NCBI GenBank assembly: GCA_003225055.1
Contig: QIAU01000188.1
Coordinates: forward strand, 26,316-90,315
Reading direction: 5' to 3'
Length of the DNA stretch: 64,000 bases
DNA from: Acidobacteriota bacterium
Lineage (GTDB): Bacteria; Acidobacteriota; Terriglobia; Terriglobales; Acidobacteriaceae
Within the stretch, counting starts at the first letter, position 1. The number at the start of each line of letters is the position of its first letter. Below the pieces are notes generated by a model. It saw only the letters and a list, made by a program, of their open reading frames with translations, did no database searches and was not told the DNA's origin. Shown here in pieces: positions 8,934-18,111 of this stretch. A program made the translations under genes and the position numbers.

Positions 8934-10661
8934 GACATGGCCGAAATGGACTTAATCGGTAGGCAGCTAGCCAGCGGAGAATACAAATTAAGGATATTGG
9001 AGTGAGACTCGTCTTTCTGCAGGAGGCGATTCTCGGCAAATTCCGTAAGACGTTCCTGATATTGATGGGATCGGTTGCGGTCGTGCTTTTGATTGCCTGC
9101 GCAAATGTGGGCAATTTGATCCTTGCGATGTTTCTAGCGCGAAGGAAGGAGATAGCGATCAGGTTGTAACTAGGTGCGACGCACGGCCGGATAATCACTC
9201 AACTGCTTGTCGAGAACTTGCTGCTCGCGGCGGCCGGAGGAATAGGTGGCGTGATTTGCGGTATCGCGTGCCTGCGGATTCTCAAAGCTTGGGGACCGAA
9301 GGATATCCCGAGACTCTCAGGCGCCAGCATAGACCCTACGGTACTGGCATTTATTGTTGGAATCACCTTCCTTAGCGGTGTTCTCTTCGGACTTGCTCCC
9401 GTGTGGCAGCTTGTGCGCAGCGAGCGAACACATGTATTGAACACTGAAAGCGGATGGTCTACGACACGGTCCGGGCACTCGAGCAAGGTTTTAGTATAGT
9501 AGTCTCGAAAGTTGTGCTCTCAGTCGTATCGTTGGCTGCTGCAGGGTTGCTAACCAAGAGCCTATTCCTGCTCAGACGGGTCGATCCAGGATTCAATGCC
9601 ACGCATTTGCTCACGCTTCAGGTGGATCGTCCAATTCTGGCCGGCTCCGAGCCTCAGACAGGCCAATTCTTATGAGGAGCTCATTGCGCAAACTTCAGCC
9701 TTACCAGGAGTAGAGTCTGCCGGCACCACCATCGCCTTACCCATGGAAGGTGGAAGGCCGTGGCTGACAAACTTCGGAATTACTGGACGCGTCTTCCCAA
9801 ACCCTGCCGATCGGGCCAGCCGCAGATGTTCGCATTGTTAGTCGGAACTATTTTCGTGTGATGCAGATCCCTTTGCGTCGAGGCAGGCTATTTTCAGAAA
9901 CGGATACGAATGAGTCAGCACACGTGGCGATCGTAAACGAGAGCCTCGCGCGACGGTACTTGAATAGACGAGCTCCTGAGGGCCAGTACATTGAGCTTCG
10001 CCCGTTCGGGGCCGGACGATGCCAAAGTAATCGGGGTGGTTGGCGATGTACGCCAATCGTCGTTAAGCGAAGCGCCTGCTCCCGAAATCTATCTTTTGAA
10101 CTCACAAGAATCTGTTCCATGGCAGGCATTAGTCGTGCGTACCAAATCTGAGCCGCTCAGGCCTTGCGGCCATGATCCGAGAGCGGATCCGTTTGCTCGA
10201 CCCTAACTAACCAGACCATCGGACGTGTTGAGACGATGGAGCAGATTCTGGATTTCGGAACGAACCAACATCGCTTTCGCGCAGTTTTACTGAGTAGCTT
10301 CGGCCTGATAGCGCTGATGCTTGCGATCGCAGGGGTGTACAGTTTGGCGCCTTATTCCGTGAGTCAGCGTACGACAGAGACTGGGGTTCGGATGGTACTT
10401 GGCGCCAAGCCTGACAACATCCTTCCCTTAATCATCGTGCAGAACATGGGTATGGTATTGGTAGGCACTGGAGTCGGCCTGGCCGCGGCGCTCCTCTGTA
10501 CTCGAGTACTCAGTAGCGTGCTGTACGGGGTTGGGAACACCGATCCTGCAACCTTTGGTCTCGTGATCGCACTGCTCGTTGTTGTTGCGTTATTGGCAAG
10601 CTATATCCCTGCCCGACGGGCCATGCGCCTCGATCCATTGGTCGCGTTACATTGCGGTTAA
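8934..10661 (+). pseudogene. ADOP/MacB-type ABC transporter permease, decayed
   Basis: Remnant of an acidobacterial duplicated orphan permease (MacB/FtsX type). The order of recovered segments matches an intact permease: MAEMDLIGRQLAS (8937 on), LQEAILGKFRKTFLILMG and LLIACANVGNLILA (about 9005-9125), an in-frame TAA at 9167-9169, LLVENLLLAAAGGIGG, VVLSVVSLAAAGLLTKSL, MQIPLRRGRLFSETD with VAIVNESLARRYL, EIYLLNSQESVP, and the C-terminal FtsX domain at 10236-10661 with ETGVRMVLGAKPDNI, YIPARRAMRLDPL. At least four frame changes plus the stop separate them. The N-terminal MacB periplasmic part before about residue 200 is missing. Nothing here can encode a working permease, although the last 142 codons form an uninterrupted frame. 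Confidence 0.88.
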
Positions 10662-10834
10662 TTGGCGCCAGTTGTGCCAAGCCCGTGGTACGGATTTAGG
10701 AAAGCTGGTTGCGAACATCAGTCTATGAGGCCGGCAACTGTCAGCTGGACCGCGACGATATGGTTAACTTTTGTTCCGGTTGTGACGAATAAGATCAGGC
10801 TCGGGACAAAGACTGCTTTTCTGGGTTAAAGTAA

Positions 10835-12970
10835 GTGCCCATGCGGGCCTGGATTACCCATCTTCTAGTTCTTTTAGTTCTCTCTTGCGCCATCTTCCTT
10901 ATGTCGTTCGTACACGATCGCGGACAGCATGTGCCCGTCAGTGAACAAGATTGGCCGGTCTGGGGAGGGGCACCGGATAACAGCCATTATTCTTCGCTCG
11001 CCCAAATCAATCGACGCAACGTGAAGCAGTTGGAAGTGGCCTGGACTTTCGACACTGGCGAAAAGGGTGGTCTCCAGACCAATCCGCTCATCGTGGGCAG
11101 GACCCTCTACGGCATCAGTCCCACACAGAAGATATTTGCCTTGAACGCCGCGACAGGCGAGCGTTTATGGAGTTTCGATTCCGGCATCAAGGGTATGCAA
11201 CCGGACCGCGGGTTAGCTTACTGGTCGGACAGCAGAGAGAAGAGAATTCTGGTCGGCGTCATGAATTTTCTTTACGCATTGGATGCCACGACGGGCACAC
11301 CAATTCCTTCCTTTGGCAACAACGGCCGAATCGACTTGCAGGAGAACCTGGGCCGCGAGCCGCGCTGGCAATCCATTGCGCTGACCAGTCCAGGGGTTGT
11401 TTACCAGGACGTGATCATAGTAGGCGGTCGCAATCCCGAGACGCTACCTGCGCCTCCGGGTGACGTTCGCGCGTTCGATGTGCGCACCGGCAAACTGCGC
11501 TGGTCCTTTCACACTATTCCTCATCCTGGCGAATTTGGTTACGATACATGGCCGAAGGACGCTTGGAAGACGAGCGGCGCCGCCAATAACTGGGCGGGAA
11601 TGGCTCTGGATACGAAACGCGGCATCGTCTATGTGCCGACCGGGTCGGCCGCATTCGATTTCTATGGAGGCGACCGCATCGGGGATGATTTATTTGCAAA
11701 TTGCCTGATCGCGCTCAATGCCGAGACCGGACAACGCATCTGGCATTTTCAGGCCGTCAGACATGATTTGTGGGACCGCGATTTCCCTTCGGCGCCTGTA
11801 CTCCTGAGTGTAAAACACGATGGCAAATCCATCGACGCCGTCGCGCAAACCAGCAAGCAGGGTTTTGTTTTCCTGTTCGATCGTTTGACGGGCCAGCCGT
11901 TGTTCCCGATTGAGTATCGGAAGTATCCTCCGAGCACCCTGCCGGGCGAGCAGACGGCGCCTGAGCAGGGCCTTCCCACCAAGCCCGCACCGTATGCACG
12001 TCAATCGATCGACGAAACGCAGTTGATGAATCGCACACCGGAGGCGCATCGGTGGGCACTCGAGCATTTCCGCAACATGCGTCATGAGGGGCAATTCGTA
12101 CCTTTCAGCGTGGGGAAGGAAACCTTCGTCTTTCCCGGCTTCGATGGCGGCGCGGAATGGGGCGGTCCTGCCGTGGATCCTGAGACTGGCATCATTTATG
12201 TCAACTCTAATGAAATGGCCTGGACGGCAGCGCTCTTCGAGGACACCGGCGAGCACGGCGCCCGTGCCGTCTACTTGAGCCAGTGTGCGGTGTGCCACGG
12301 CAACACGATGGCGGGGTCGCCTCCCGAGATTCCAGGGTTAATCGCAATCGGCGATCGCCTCAGCCCCGCCGACATCACGCTGACGATTAAGACCGGTAAG
12401 GGCAGAATGCCCGCCTTCCCTAATTTGTATGAAGACCAACTCAACGGGCTGGTGAATTTCCTCCTCACCGGCGAGAACAAGGAACTCTCCAGTTCCGAGC
12501 CGCGGCCGGCCGGGATGAAATACCGTCTCACCGGTTACCGCAGATTTCTCGTTCCCGAGGGCTATCCGCCCATCGCTCCACCTTGGGGCACGCTCAATGC
12601 CATCGATCTCAACACCGGGGAATACAAATGGAAAATCAATCTGGGCGAATATCCTGCACTGGCCTCCCAAGGCTTCAAGAATACCGGTTCGGAGAATTAT
12701 GGCGGTCCGATCGTCACTGCCGGCGGCCTCTTATTTATCGGTGCCACCAACTTCGATAGGAAATTCCGCGCCTTCGACAAGGACACTGGCGAACTGCTAT
12801 GGGAAGCTACGCTGCCGTTCGCCGGGAACGCCACTCCTGCGACCTATGCTGTAAACGGCCGTCAATATGTTGTGATTGCGGCCGGGGGAGGAAAAGACCC
12901 GAAGTTCGGGTCTGGAGGAGTTTACGTGGCCTTTGCCCTGCCGAACGAAGCGGCAGCGTCTCACAATTAA
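10835..12970 (+). CDS. PQQ-dependent dehydrogenase with internal cytochrome c domain
   Basis: A 711-residue quinohaemoprotein. An N-terminal hydrophobic segment (about 8-27) anchors or exports it. The PQQ beta-propeller starts with WPVWGGAPDNSHYSSLAQIN and contains WSFDSGIKGMQPDRG and the family segment HDLWDRDFPSAPVL near residue 310. A single haem-c motif CAVCH lies at about residues 483-487, followed by a Met-bearing loop (KTGKGRMPAFP, likely distal ligand). The propeller then resumes (TLNAIDLNTGEYKW, GGLLFIGATNFDRKFRAFD). PQQ enzymes of this type oxidise sugars or alcohols in the periplasm, and the haem passes electrons to the respiratory chain. The substrate is unknown. GTG at 10835 or ATG at 10841 could start it. 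It stands alone, about 450 bp before the sugar block. Confidence 0.9.
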   Translation: MPMRAWITHLLVLLVLSCAIFLMSFVHDRGQHVPVSEQDWPVWGGAPDNSHYSSLAQINRRNVKQLEVAWTFDTGEKGGLQTNPLIVGRTLYGISPTQKIFALNAATGERLWSFDSGIKGMQPDRGLAYWSDSREKRILVGVMNFLYALDATTGTPIPSFGNNGRIDLQENLGREPRWQSIALTSPGVVYQDVIIVGGRNPETLPAPPGDVRAFDVRTGKLRWSFHTIPHPGEFGYDTWPKDAWKTSGAANNWAGMALDTKRGIVYVPTGSAAFDFYGGDRIGDDLFANCLIALNAETGQRIWHFQAVRHDLWDRDFPSAPVLLSVKHDGKSIDAVAQTSKQGFVFLFDRLTGQPLFPIEYRKYPPSTLPGEQTAPEQGLPTKPAPYARQSIDETQLMNRTPEAHRWALEHFRNMRHEGQFVPFSVGKETFVFPGFDGGAEWGGPAVDPETGIIYVNSNEMAWTAALFEDTGEHGARAVYLSQCAVCHGNTMAGSPPEIPGLIAIGDRLSPADITLTIKTGKGRMPAFPNLYEDQLNGLVNFLLTGENKELSSSEPRPAGMKYRLTGYRRFLVPEGYPPIAPPWGTLNAIDLNTGEYKWKINLGEYPALASQGFKNTGSENYGGPIVTAGGLLFIGATNFDRKFRAFDKDTGELLWEATLPFAGNATPATYAVNGRQYVVIAAGGGKDPKFGSGGVYVAFALPNEAAASHN

Positions 12971-13414
12971 CTGCCGGGGGCCCGCAGGATCAAGGCCCAG
13001 ACGCGGAAAACGCGGTTTGGTTTACACTTCCGCTTTCTTCCGCTTCTAACAATTTTAGCCACCGGCGTACTCTGTTTTTCGGCTGGGTCGCGGTAACCTT
13101 GTTCGTTCAAATCGCGGACGCAACCAGATGAACGTACGCGTCTGTGTCGCTGGCCACTTTCTTATTGGTTGTTGCTGCACTTCCTATGCAGTCGTAGCAG
13201 ACCGCGCCCCATCCCGAGCCCGACGTTCCGAGCCTGGTTCACCATTTCGGCTGGCTGACGGCACTCAGTTCTGGAGCGGCGATGGCACTTCTATGTGCGC
13301 TGTTGTGGTGGATTTTGGGTCATGAGGCTGCTTTGAGGGTAAAACCGGTTCATGCCGAGTGAGCATAACCAGGCCGCGTCCGTTTATAGAAAATATTAAA
13401 GAGAGGATACTCGA
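12971..13414 (+). other. Intergenic region with a possible membrane-protein remnant
   Basis: No intact gene. One plus-strand frame around 13148-13340, interrupted by a TAG near 13196, reads as two hydrophobic segments (SLATFLLVVAALPM and ALSSGAAMALLCALLWWILG) and ends shortly before the next gene. It looks like a decayed small membrane protein, but no family could be named. The last 30 bp carry the ribosome-binding site (AGAGAGGA) of the downstream isomerase gene. Confidence 0.3.
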
Positions 13415-14374
13415 ATGCGTGTTGGAGTTTTTACGCCTCTGCTAGCGCAGTTCCCGCTGGACGCAGTTCTCAAGAATCTTGTCGACCTCAAGATCCAAAC
13501 CGTCGAACTTGGCACCGGGAACTATGTGGGCGACCCACACTGCAAGCTCTCGATGCTGGAGAATGATTCGTCTCTGGCCGATTTTCGACAGCTACTCCGC
13601 GATCATGGCTTCAGCATCAGCGCCTTGAGTTGTCACGGCAACCCTCTCCATCCCGACAAGGCTCGTGCGCAGCAAGATCGGGAAGTGAGCCGCAAGACTA
13701 TCCTGTTGGCGGAAAAGCTCGGCGTCCCTGTAGTAGTCGACTTTTCCGGTTGCCCTGGCGACTCACCAAAGGCCGCAGCTCCCAACTGGGTGACGTGCCC
13801 TTGGCCTCCTGACTACCGCAAGGTTCTCGACTGGCAATGGAACGAGGTGGTCGCGCCCTATTGGGTCGAGCATGTGAAGTTCGCGTCGGACCACGGGGTG
13901 AAAATCGCCGTCGAGATGCACCCCGGATTCGTCGTGTACAACCCGGAGACCATGCTCCGGCTGCGCTCGATCGCAGGTGACAACGTCGGCTGCAATTTCG
14001 ATCCCAGCCATCTTTTCTGGCAAAGTATCGACCCGGTTGGCGCCGTGCGTATACTGGCAGGCGGCATCTTCCATGTCCACGCCAAAGACACGCAGCTTTA
14101 TCCGGTTAACCTGCAGCGCACCGGCGTTCTCGATACCAAGCCATACACGGAAGAACGCGATCGCGCCTGGATCTTCCGCACCTGTGGTTACGGGCACGGA
14201 GCCGAGTGGTGGACCGAGTTGATCTCCACTCTGCGTATGTTTGGCTATGATTACGTGCTCTCCATCGAACATGAGGACAGCCTGCTCTCGCCGGCAGAGG
14301 GTCTGACTAAAGCTGCCAACTTCCTGAATAGCATTGTGATCCGAGAGCAGCCTGCAGCGGCCTGGTGGACGTAA
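13415..14374 (+). CDS. Sugar phosphate isomerase/epimerase (AP endonuclease 2-like TIM barrel)
   Basis: A 319-residue cytoplasmic TIM-barrel protein of the xylose isomerase-like family (Pfam AP_endonuc_2). Candidate metal ligands appear in the expected order: Glu in IAVEMHPGF, Asp in CNFDPSHLF, His in FHVHAKDTQ, and Glu in LSIEHEDSL. The N terminus MRVGVFTPLL forms the first strand. Such enzymes isomerise or epimerise keto sugars or inosose-like compounds. A clear ribosome-binding site (AGAGAGGA) fits the ATG. The Gfo/Idh/MocA gene follows after 22 bp and is almost certainly co-transcribed, so the pair probably converts one sugar through a keto intermediate. The exact substrate is not visible. 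Confidence 0.9.
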   Translation: MRVGVFTPLLAQFPLDAVLKNLVDLKIQTVELGTGNYVGDPHCKLSMLENDSSLADFRQLLRDHGFSISALSCHGNPLHPDKARAQQDREVSRKTILLAEKLGVPVVVDFSGCPGDSPKAAAPNWVTCPWPPDYRKVLDWQWNEVVAPYWVEHVKFASDHGVKIAVEMHPGFVVYNPETMLRLRSIAGDNVGCNFDPSHLFWQSIDPVGAVRILAGGIFHVHAKDTQLYPVNLQRTGVLDTKPYTEERDRAWIFRTCGYGHGAEWWTELISTLRMFGYDYVLSIEHEDSLLSPAEGLTKAANFLNSIVIREQPAAAWWT

Positions 14375-14396
14375 CGCTACGGGACAGGAACTTACG

Positions 14397-15545
14397 ATGA
14401 AACCGATCAGAACAGCAATTTTCGGCACCGGCTTTATGGGACGTGTGCATCTCGAGGCGGCACGACGGGTCGAGTCCGTGGACGTCGCCGCTGTTGTGGG
14501 CAGAACTGACGAGGCGGCACGACGCTTAGGTGAGGGTTTTTCAGTCCCCCGAATGGGAAGAGACTACCGCGACGTGCTTCGCGACGCCTCGATCGCTGCG
14601 GTCCACGTGTGTACGCCGAACGCCCAGCACTTCTCCATGGCCAAGGACGCGCTCCAGGCCGGCAAGCATGTCCTCTGTGAGAAGCCCCTGACCACCTCGG
14701 TAGAGGAAGCAGAAGAACTCACATCGCTCGCCGCGCGGCAGGGACTGCGCAACTGTGTGTGTCACAACCTGCGCTACTACCCCATGGTGCAGCAGATGCG
14801 CAGCCTTCGAGAGGCGGGTGAGCTGGGCGACATTCTCGTCGTACAGGGTACCTATTCCCAGGATTGGCTGCTCTACGATACCGACTGGAACTGGCGTGTT
14901 GACGCGCAGGCCGCAGGTCCATCGCGGTGTATGGCCGACATCGGGTCACACTGGTTCGATATGGCGGAGCACATCACGGGAATGCGGGTGACCTCTCTTT
15001 GCGCCGATCTTCAGACTTACCACCGTACACGCAAGAAGCCGAAGGGCTCAATTGAGACTTTCGCGAACAAGCTGATGGGACCGGGAGACTATCAGGAAAC
15101 TCCCGTCGAGACCGAAGATTTCGGGGCGGTGATCTTTCAAATGGGAAGCCGCACGCGCGGTTGCATGACGGCTAGCCAGGTCTCGGCTGGACGAAAGAAC
15201 GGACTCAGCATTGAGATCTATGGCTCACGGTCTTCGGCCCGTTGGAACCAGGAGCGGCCCGACGAACTTTGGGTTGGCCATCGTGACAGTGGTAACGCGA
15301 TTTTCGTGAAGGATCCGTCACTACTTACGCCGACAGCGCGCAGTTATGCCGATCTCCCCGGGGGGCATAGCGAAGGCTACGACGACACATTCAAGCAGGT
15401 GTTCCGGCGGTTCTATGCTTCCATCGGATCAGGAGCCAGCCCCGAGTATCCGCAGTTCGTCGACGGACTGCGCCAGCTGAAAATTCTCGACGCCGTGCTC
15501 GAGAGCCACCGAAGCCGAAAATGGGTCGATGTATCGGAAAGGTGA
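14397..15545 (+). CDS. Gfo/Idh/MocA family oxidoreductase (cytoplasmic)
   Basis: A 382-residue NAD(P)-dependent dehydrogenase without signal peptide. The Rossmann motif GTGFMGRVH is at about residues 9-17, the family motif CEKPLTTSVEEAEEL at about 95-110, and MADIGSHWFDMAEHITG near 180 belongs to the substrate-binding domain. The family oxidises or reduces hydroxyls of sugars and inositols. It follows the isomerase gene by 22 bp with a GGACAGGAA Shine-Dalgarno-like stretch, so both genes form an operon. Unlike the other Gfo/Idh/MocA protein at 16876-18033 it is not exported, giving the block one cytoplasmic and one periplasmic member of the family. Confidence 0.92.
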   Translation: MKPIRTAIFGTGFMGRVHLEAARRVESVDVAAVVGRTDEAARRLGEGFSVPRMGRDYRDVLRDASIAAVHVCTPNAQHFSMAKDALQAGKHVLCEKPLTTSVEEAEELTSLAARQGLRNCVCHNLRYYPMVQQMRSLREAGELGDILVVQGTYSQDWLLYDTDWNWRVDAQAAGPSRCMADIGSHWFDMAEHITGMRVTSLCADLQTYHRTRKKPKGSIETFANKLMGPGDYQETPVETEDFGAVIFQMGSRTRGCMTASQVSAGRKNGLSIEIYGSRSSARWNQERPDELWVGHRDSGNAIFVKDPSLLTPTARSYADLPGGHSEGYDDTFKQVFRRFYASIGSGASPEYPQFVDGLRQLKILDAVLESHRSRKWVDVSER

Positions 15546-15563
15546 GCGGCGGAACCCGGCCAC

Positions 15564-15652
15564 AGGGCTGAAGCCCTATTTCCTGCACGGCTTACGCGGC
15601 CCCCAGAGCACCGCTCTTCAACGGTGCAGGCTGCATTCACTGGTTTTCAGTG
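15564..15652. repeat. Three consecutive hairpins between convergent genes (REP-like or bidirectional terminator)
   Basis: Three short palindromes lie in the 113 bp separating the oxidoreductase gene from the opposing GH29-like gene: AGGGCT-ga-AGCCCT (15564-15577), GCACCG-8 nt-CGGTGC (15608-15627) and CACTG-gtttt-CAGTG (15638-15652). The arrangement resembles REP-type intergenic repeats. It could stop transcription from both sides, although no long T-run is present. Confidence 0.5.
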
Positions 15653-15658
15653 GGGCTG

Positions 15659-16711
15659 TTACTTTCGAATAAGCTTTGCAACCTGCTGCAGCGCTTGCAC
15701 GGCCTCATCCGGCAGTCTGCCTGAGGTGTCAGGAGATAGATTCAGCAGAAAATTCGACTTTCGCTGCTTGCAAACCCGATAGTTGCCGGCGATAACTTCG
15801 GGATCTTGCGTCTTGAATCCCTCCCGCCAAAACCAACTGTGCATCGGCGGCATTGGCTTGTAAGGCGGTCCGGTTGGCATCCACGCCTCCATCGGCAAGT
15901 AGTAGGTTTTGTCGCCCACCTTGATGTGGGGATCGTGGCCCTCCGGGGCAGGCAGGGTATCTTCTCCATTAATTACGTCGGTCGGCCAACTTGCGGGCTC
16001 CGAGATCCGTCCCAAATTCCGCTTGCTCTGATAAAAAGCCTGGTTCATCACCACGATGCAGTCGGGGCTCAGCGACTTTATGAGCCGGTACAGCTCCCAC
16101 CGCTGGTCGGAGGAGATTTTCCAGGTGATGTCCAGCAGCTGATAGAACGGCGTGCGATAGCGTGTGTGCAGTTCGGTGAGGTGGTGCTTGATGAGCTTGT
16201 AATAGCCGTCGGGAACGGGCGAATCCCAGTCGAACTTGCCTTCATTATGTGGATCTAGGATGCAGTAGTAGAAGCCGGGTTCCAGCCCATACTCTTTGCA
16301 CGCAGCCATGAACTCCACAACTACGTCAGTTTTATTGCCACTTGCGGCGACGTCGTAATCGTAACCTTCCGAATCCCACAGGCAGAACCCGGACATGTGT
16401 TTGGCCGTGAGAACGGCGTATCTGGCGCCAAGCTCTTTTGCCACACGGATCCATTGCTGCACATCCAGCTTGGTGGGATTGTATGTGCTGGCCGGCACTT
16501 TACCGGTTTCGTAGTCGTCGCCGGTAAAGGTGTTCATGCTGAAATGATAAGAGACGCCAAACTGAAGCTCTTCGTATCGCGCCAACACAGGTGTGCGTCT
16601 CGTGGCAGGCTCGAGTGGTGCCGCACCGGACAAAGTCTCAACCAACGGTTGCGCGAGTGTGGCTGCCGCCAAGCCCGCGGTTCGGGTCAAGAGTTCACGC
16701 CGAGTCATCAT
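15659..16711 (-). CDS. Alpha-L-fucosidase-like glycoside hydrolase (GH29 type), Tat-exported
   Basis: About 351 residues from the chosen ATG. MMTRRELLTRTAGLAAATLA is a Tat signal and marks the start; a longer frame reaching 16819 has no plausible leader. The catalytic barrel shows GH29 features: QFGVSYHFSMNTFTG, PTKLDVQQWIRVAKELGARY, then LTAKHMSGFCLWDS where canonical fucosidases have KHHDGF, and a strand-4 Asp in YQLLDITWKI that may be the nucleophile. It ends soon after SNFLLNLSPDTSGRLP, so no C-terminal carbohydrate-binding domain is present. The changed HMSGF motif makes the true substrate uncertain. It is transcribed toward the isomerase operon and lies downstream of the exported oxidoreductase on the same strand, 164 bp away. 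Confidence 0.82.
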   Translation of the reverse strand: MMTRRELLTRTAGLAAATLAQPLVETLSGAAPLEPATRRTPVLARYEELQFGVSYHFSMNTFTGDDYETGKVPASTYNPTKLDVQQWIRVAKELGARYAVLTAKHMSGFCLWDSEGYDYDVAASGNKTDVVVEFMAACKEYGLEPGFYYCILDPHNEGKFDWDSPVPDGYYKLIKHHLTELHTRYRTPFYQLLDITWKISSDQRWELYRLIKSLSPDCIVVMNQAFYQSKRNLGRISEPASWPTDVINGEDTLPAPEGHDPHIKVGDKTYYLPMEAWMPTGPPYKPMPPMHSWFWREGFKTQDPEVIAGNYRVCKQRKSNFLLNLSPDTSGRLPDEAVQALQQVAKLIRK

Positions 16712-16875
16712 AGTTTCCACAATTAAGATACCCGGATTAAGTTTCCGACTGTTTCCGACACATACGAAAATTCCTTGAAAAGGGTGAATAGTGTGGCTTC
16801 TATGTCGCCCTCCGTACAACGTGCGACTGTCCTACTGTCCCTTGGTGTCGATCGGCAGTTAAATCCTTACCTCAA

Positions 16876-18033
16876 TTACGCCTTTGGCGGCCAGGTGATC
16901 TGGCCACCATGGTGATAGGCTAAGTTACCGATGTGGCCGGCGCGCGCGGCCGCAACCCCGGTTTCGACGGGTGCATTGGGTTCTTTGCGACTCTTGATGC
17001 AGTTGAAGAAATTTTCCAGGTGATCGATGGTGCCGTCGCGGTAGCTGCGTTCGCTGAGAATGGGATTTTGGTCCCTGGGCACGTCTTCACGGTAGACGGT
17101 GAATCCGCCGCGATTGATCTTTAGCGTTGCCTCAGTGCCGCGGAACTCGAGGCCGCCATCGTCGATCGAGGAACTCATCATTCCCTCATACACGACATCA
17201 AAGCTGGGGTAGCGAAAGGCTGCCTGGATGGTGTCGGGACAATCCCACTGATCGAAAACATATTTGTCGGCCAGCATCTGTGCGTGACGTGGCTGGTCAG
17301 TTTTCATGGCCCAGTGCACCACATCAATCCAGTGCGTGAATAAGTCAGTCATCGCGCCGCCGCCAAAATTCCAGAACCAACGCCAATGAAAGAATTTCTC
17401 CTGGCTGTATGGCTGATCTGGCGCGGAGCCGAGCCAAAGCTTCCAATCGAGGGCCTGCTGGTCAACCGGTTTCTTTGGCCAGTCTCTTTGATAGTTCTGC
17501 CACCAGTAGCTTCGAACCTGTACGACCCGGCCCAGGCTGCCCGCCTGAATCAGATCGACGGCATTGCGGAAGTGTGTCCAACTGCGCTGCTGCATACCGC
17601 ACTGTAAAATGCGTTGGCCGGAACGGACGGCACGAATCAGGGTGGCGCCTTCTTCAATAGTATGGGTGACCGGCTTTTCCAGAAAAACGTCTTTGCCCGC
17701 TTTCAGAGCGTCGAGCGCCATGGGCACGTGCCAGTGGTCCGGAGATGCAATGATCACCGCATCGATGTCCTTCTCAAGTACTTCACGATAGTCCAAGTGG
17801 GTCGTTGCCAGGCCATTGGAACGTTCCTTGACTGCATCGCGGTTGGGCGCATATACGTCGCTCACGGCCAGAATCTGGTAAAGGCCGACCTTGTCTGCAG
17901 CATCGAGAAGGACTTTCATCCGCTGTCCGGCCCCGATGATTCCGAGCCGGACTGTCTCGTTCGCGCCGAAGACGCGGGTTGAGGCGAGTGCGGTCAGTCC
18001 GCTGGTGATAAGGAAGCTGCGGCGAGTAATCAT
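16876..18033 (-). CDS. Tat-exported Gfo/Idh/MocA family oxidoreductase
   Basis: About 385 residues. The start at 18033 is set by the Tat signal MITRRSFLITSGLTALAS and a GGAGG 13 nt upstream. Motifs: VRLGIIGAGQRM (dinucleotide binding, about residues 27-38), DVFLEKPVTHTIEEGATL near 115, and GGGAMTDLFTHWIDVVHW near 230, typical of exported members such as glucose-fructose oxidoreductase relatives. Periplasmic members usually keep tightly bound NAD(P). Known 3-keto-glycoside pathways pair such enzymes with DUF1080 proteins; here the DUF1080 gene is divergent, 78 bp away. A function as glycoside 3-dehydrogenase is therefore plausible but is inference. Confidence 0.9.
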   Translation of the reverse strand: MITRRSFLITSGLTALASTRVFGANETVRLGIIGAGQRMKVLLDAADKVGLYQILAVSDVYAPNRDAVKERSNGLATTHLDYREVLEKDIDAVIIASPDHWHVPMALDALKAGKDVFLEKPVTHTIEEGATLIRAVRSGQRILQCGMQQRSWTHFRNAVDLIQAGSLGRVVQVRSYWWQNYQRDWPKKPVDQQALDWKLWLGSAPDQPYSQEKFFHWRWFWNFGGGAMTDLFTHWIDVVHWAMKTDQPRHAQMLADKYVFDQWDCPDTIQAAFRYPSFDVVYEGMMSSSIDDGGLEFRGTEATLKINRGGFTVYREDVPRDQNPILSERSYRDGTIDHLENFFNCIKSRKEPNAPVETGVAAARAGHIGNLAYHHGGQITWPPKA

Positions 18034-18111
18034 AATTTGGACAGGACCTCCGGCCGTTTCGACAGATGTTATCAATTTTTGCCGCGCCGCTGGGTGTATT
18101 CTCTTGAGGAC
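18034..18111. promoter_or_regulatory. Shared divergent promoter region (oxidoreductase / DUF1080)
   Basis: Seventy-eight base pairs separate the start codons of the two divergent genes. The region must contain both ribosome-binding sites (GGAGG on the minus side, TTGAGGA on the plus side) and both promoters or their downstream parts. No clear -35/-10 pair or palindrome was recognised. Confidence 0.4.

Noticed and set aside
8242..8955. A 237-codon plus-strand frame in the intergenic region
   Set aside because: Arg- and Lys-rich text without domain, leader or ribosome-binding site; its end overlaps the start of the permease remnant in another frame.
13128..13325. A 65-codon Cys-rich frame
   Set aside because: No ribosome-binding site or family; another frame of the same DNA looks more like a decayed membrane protein.
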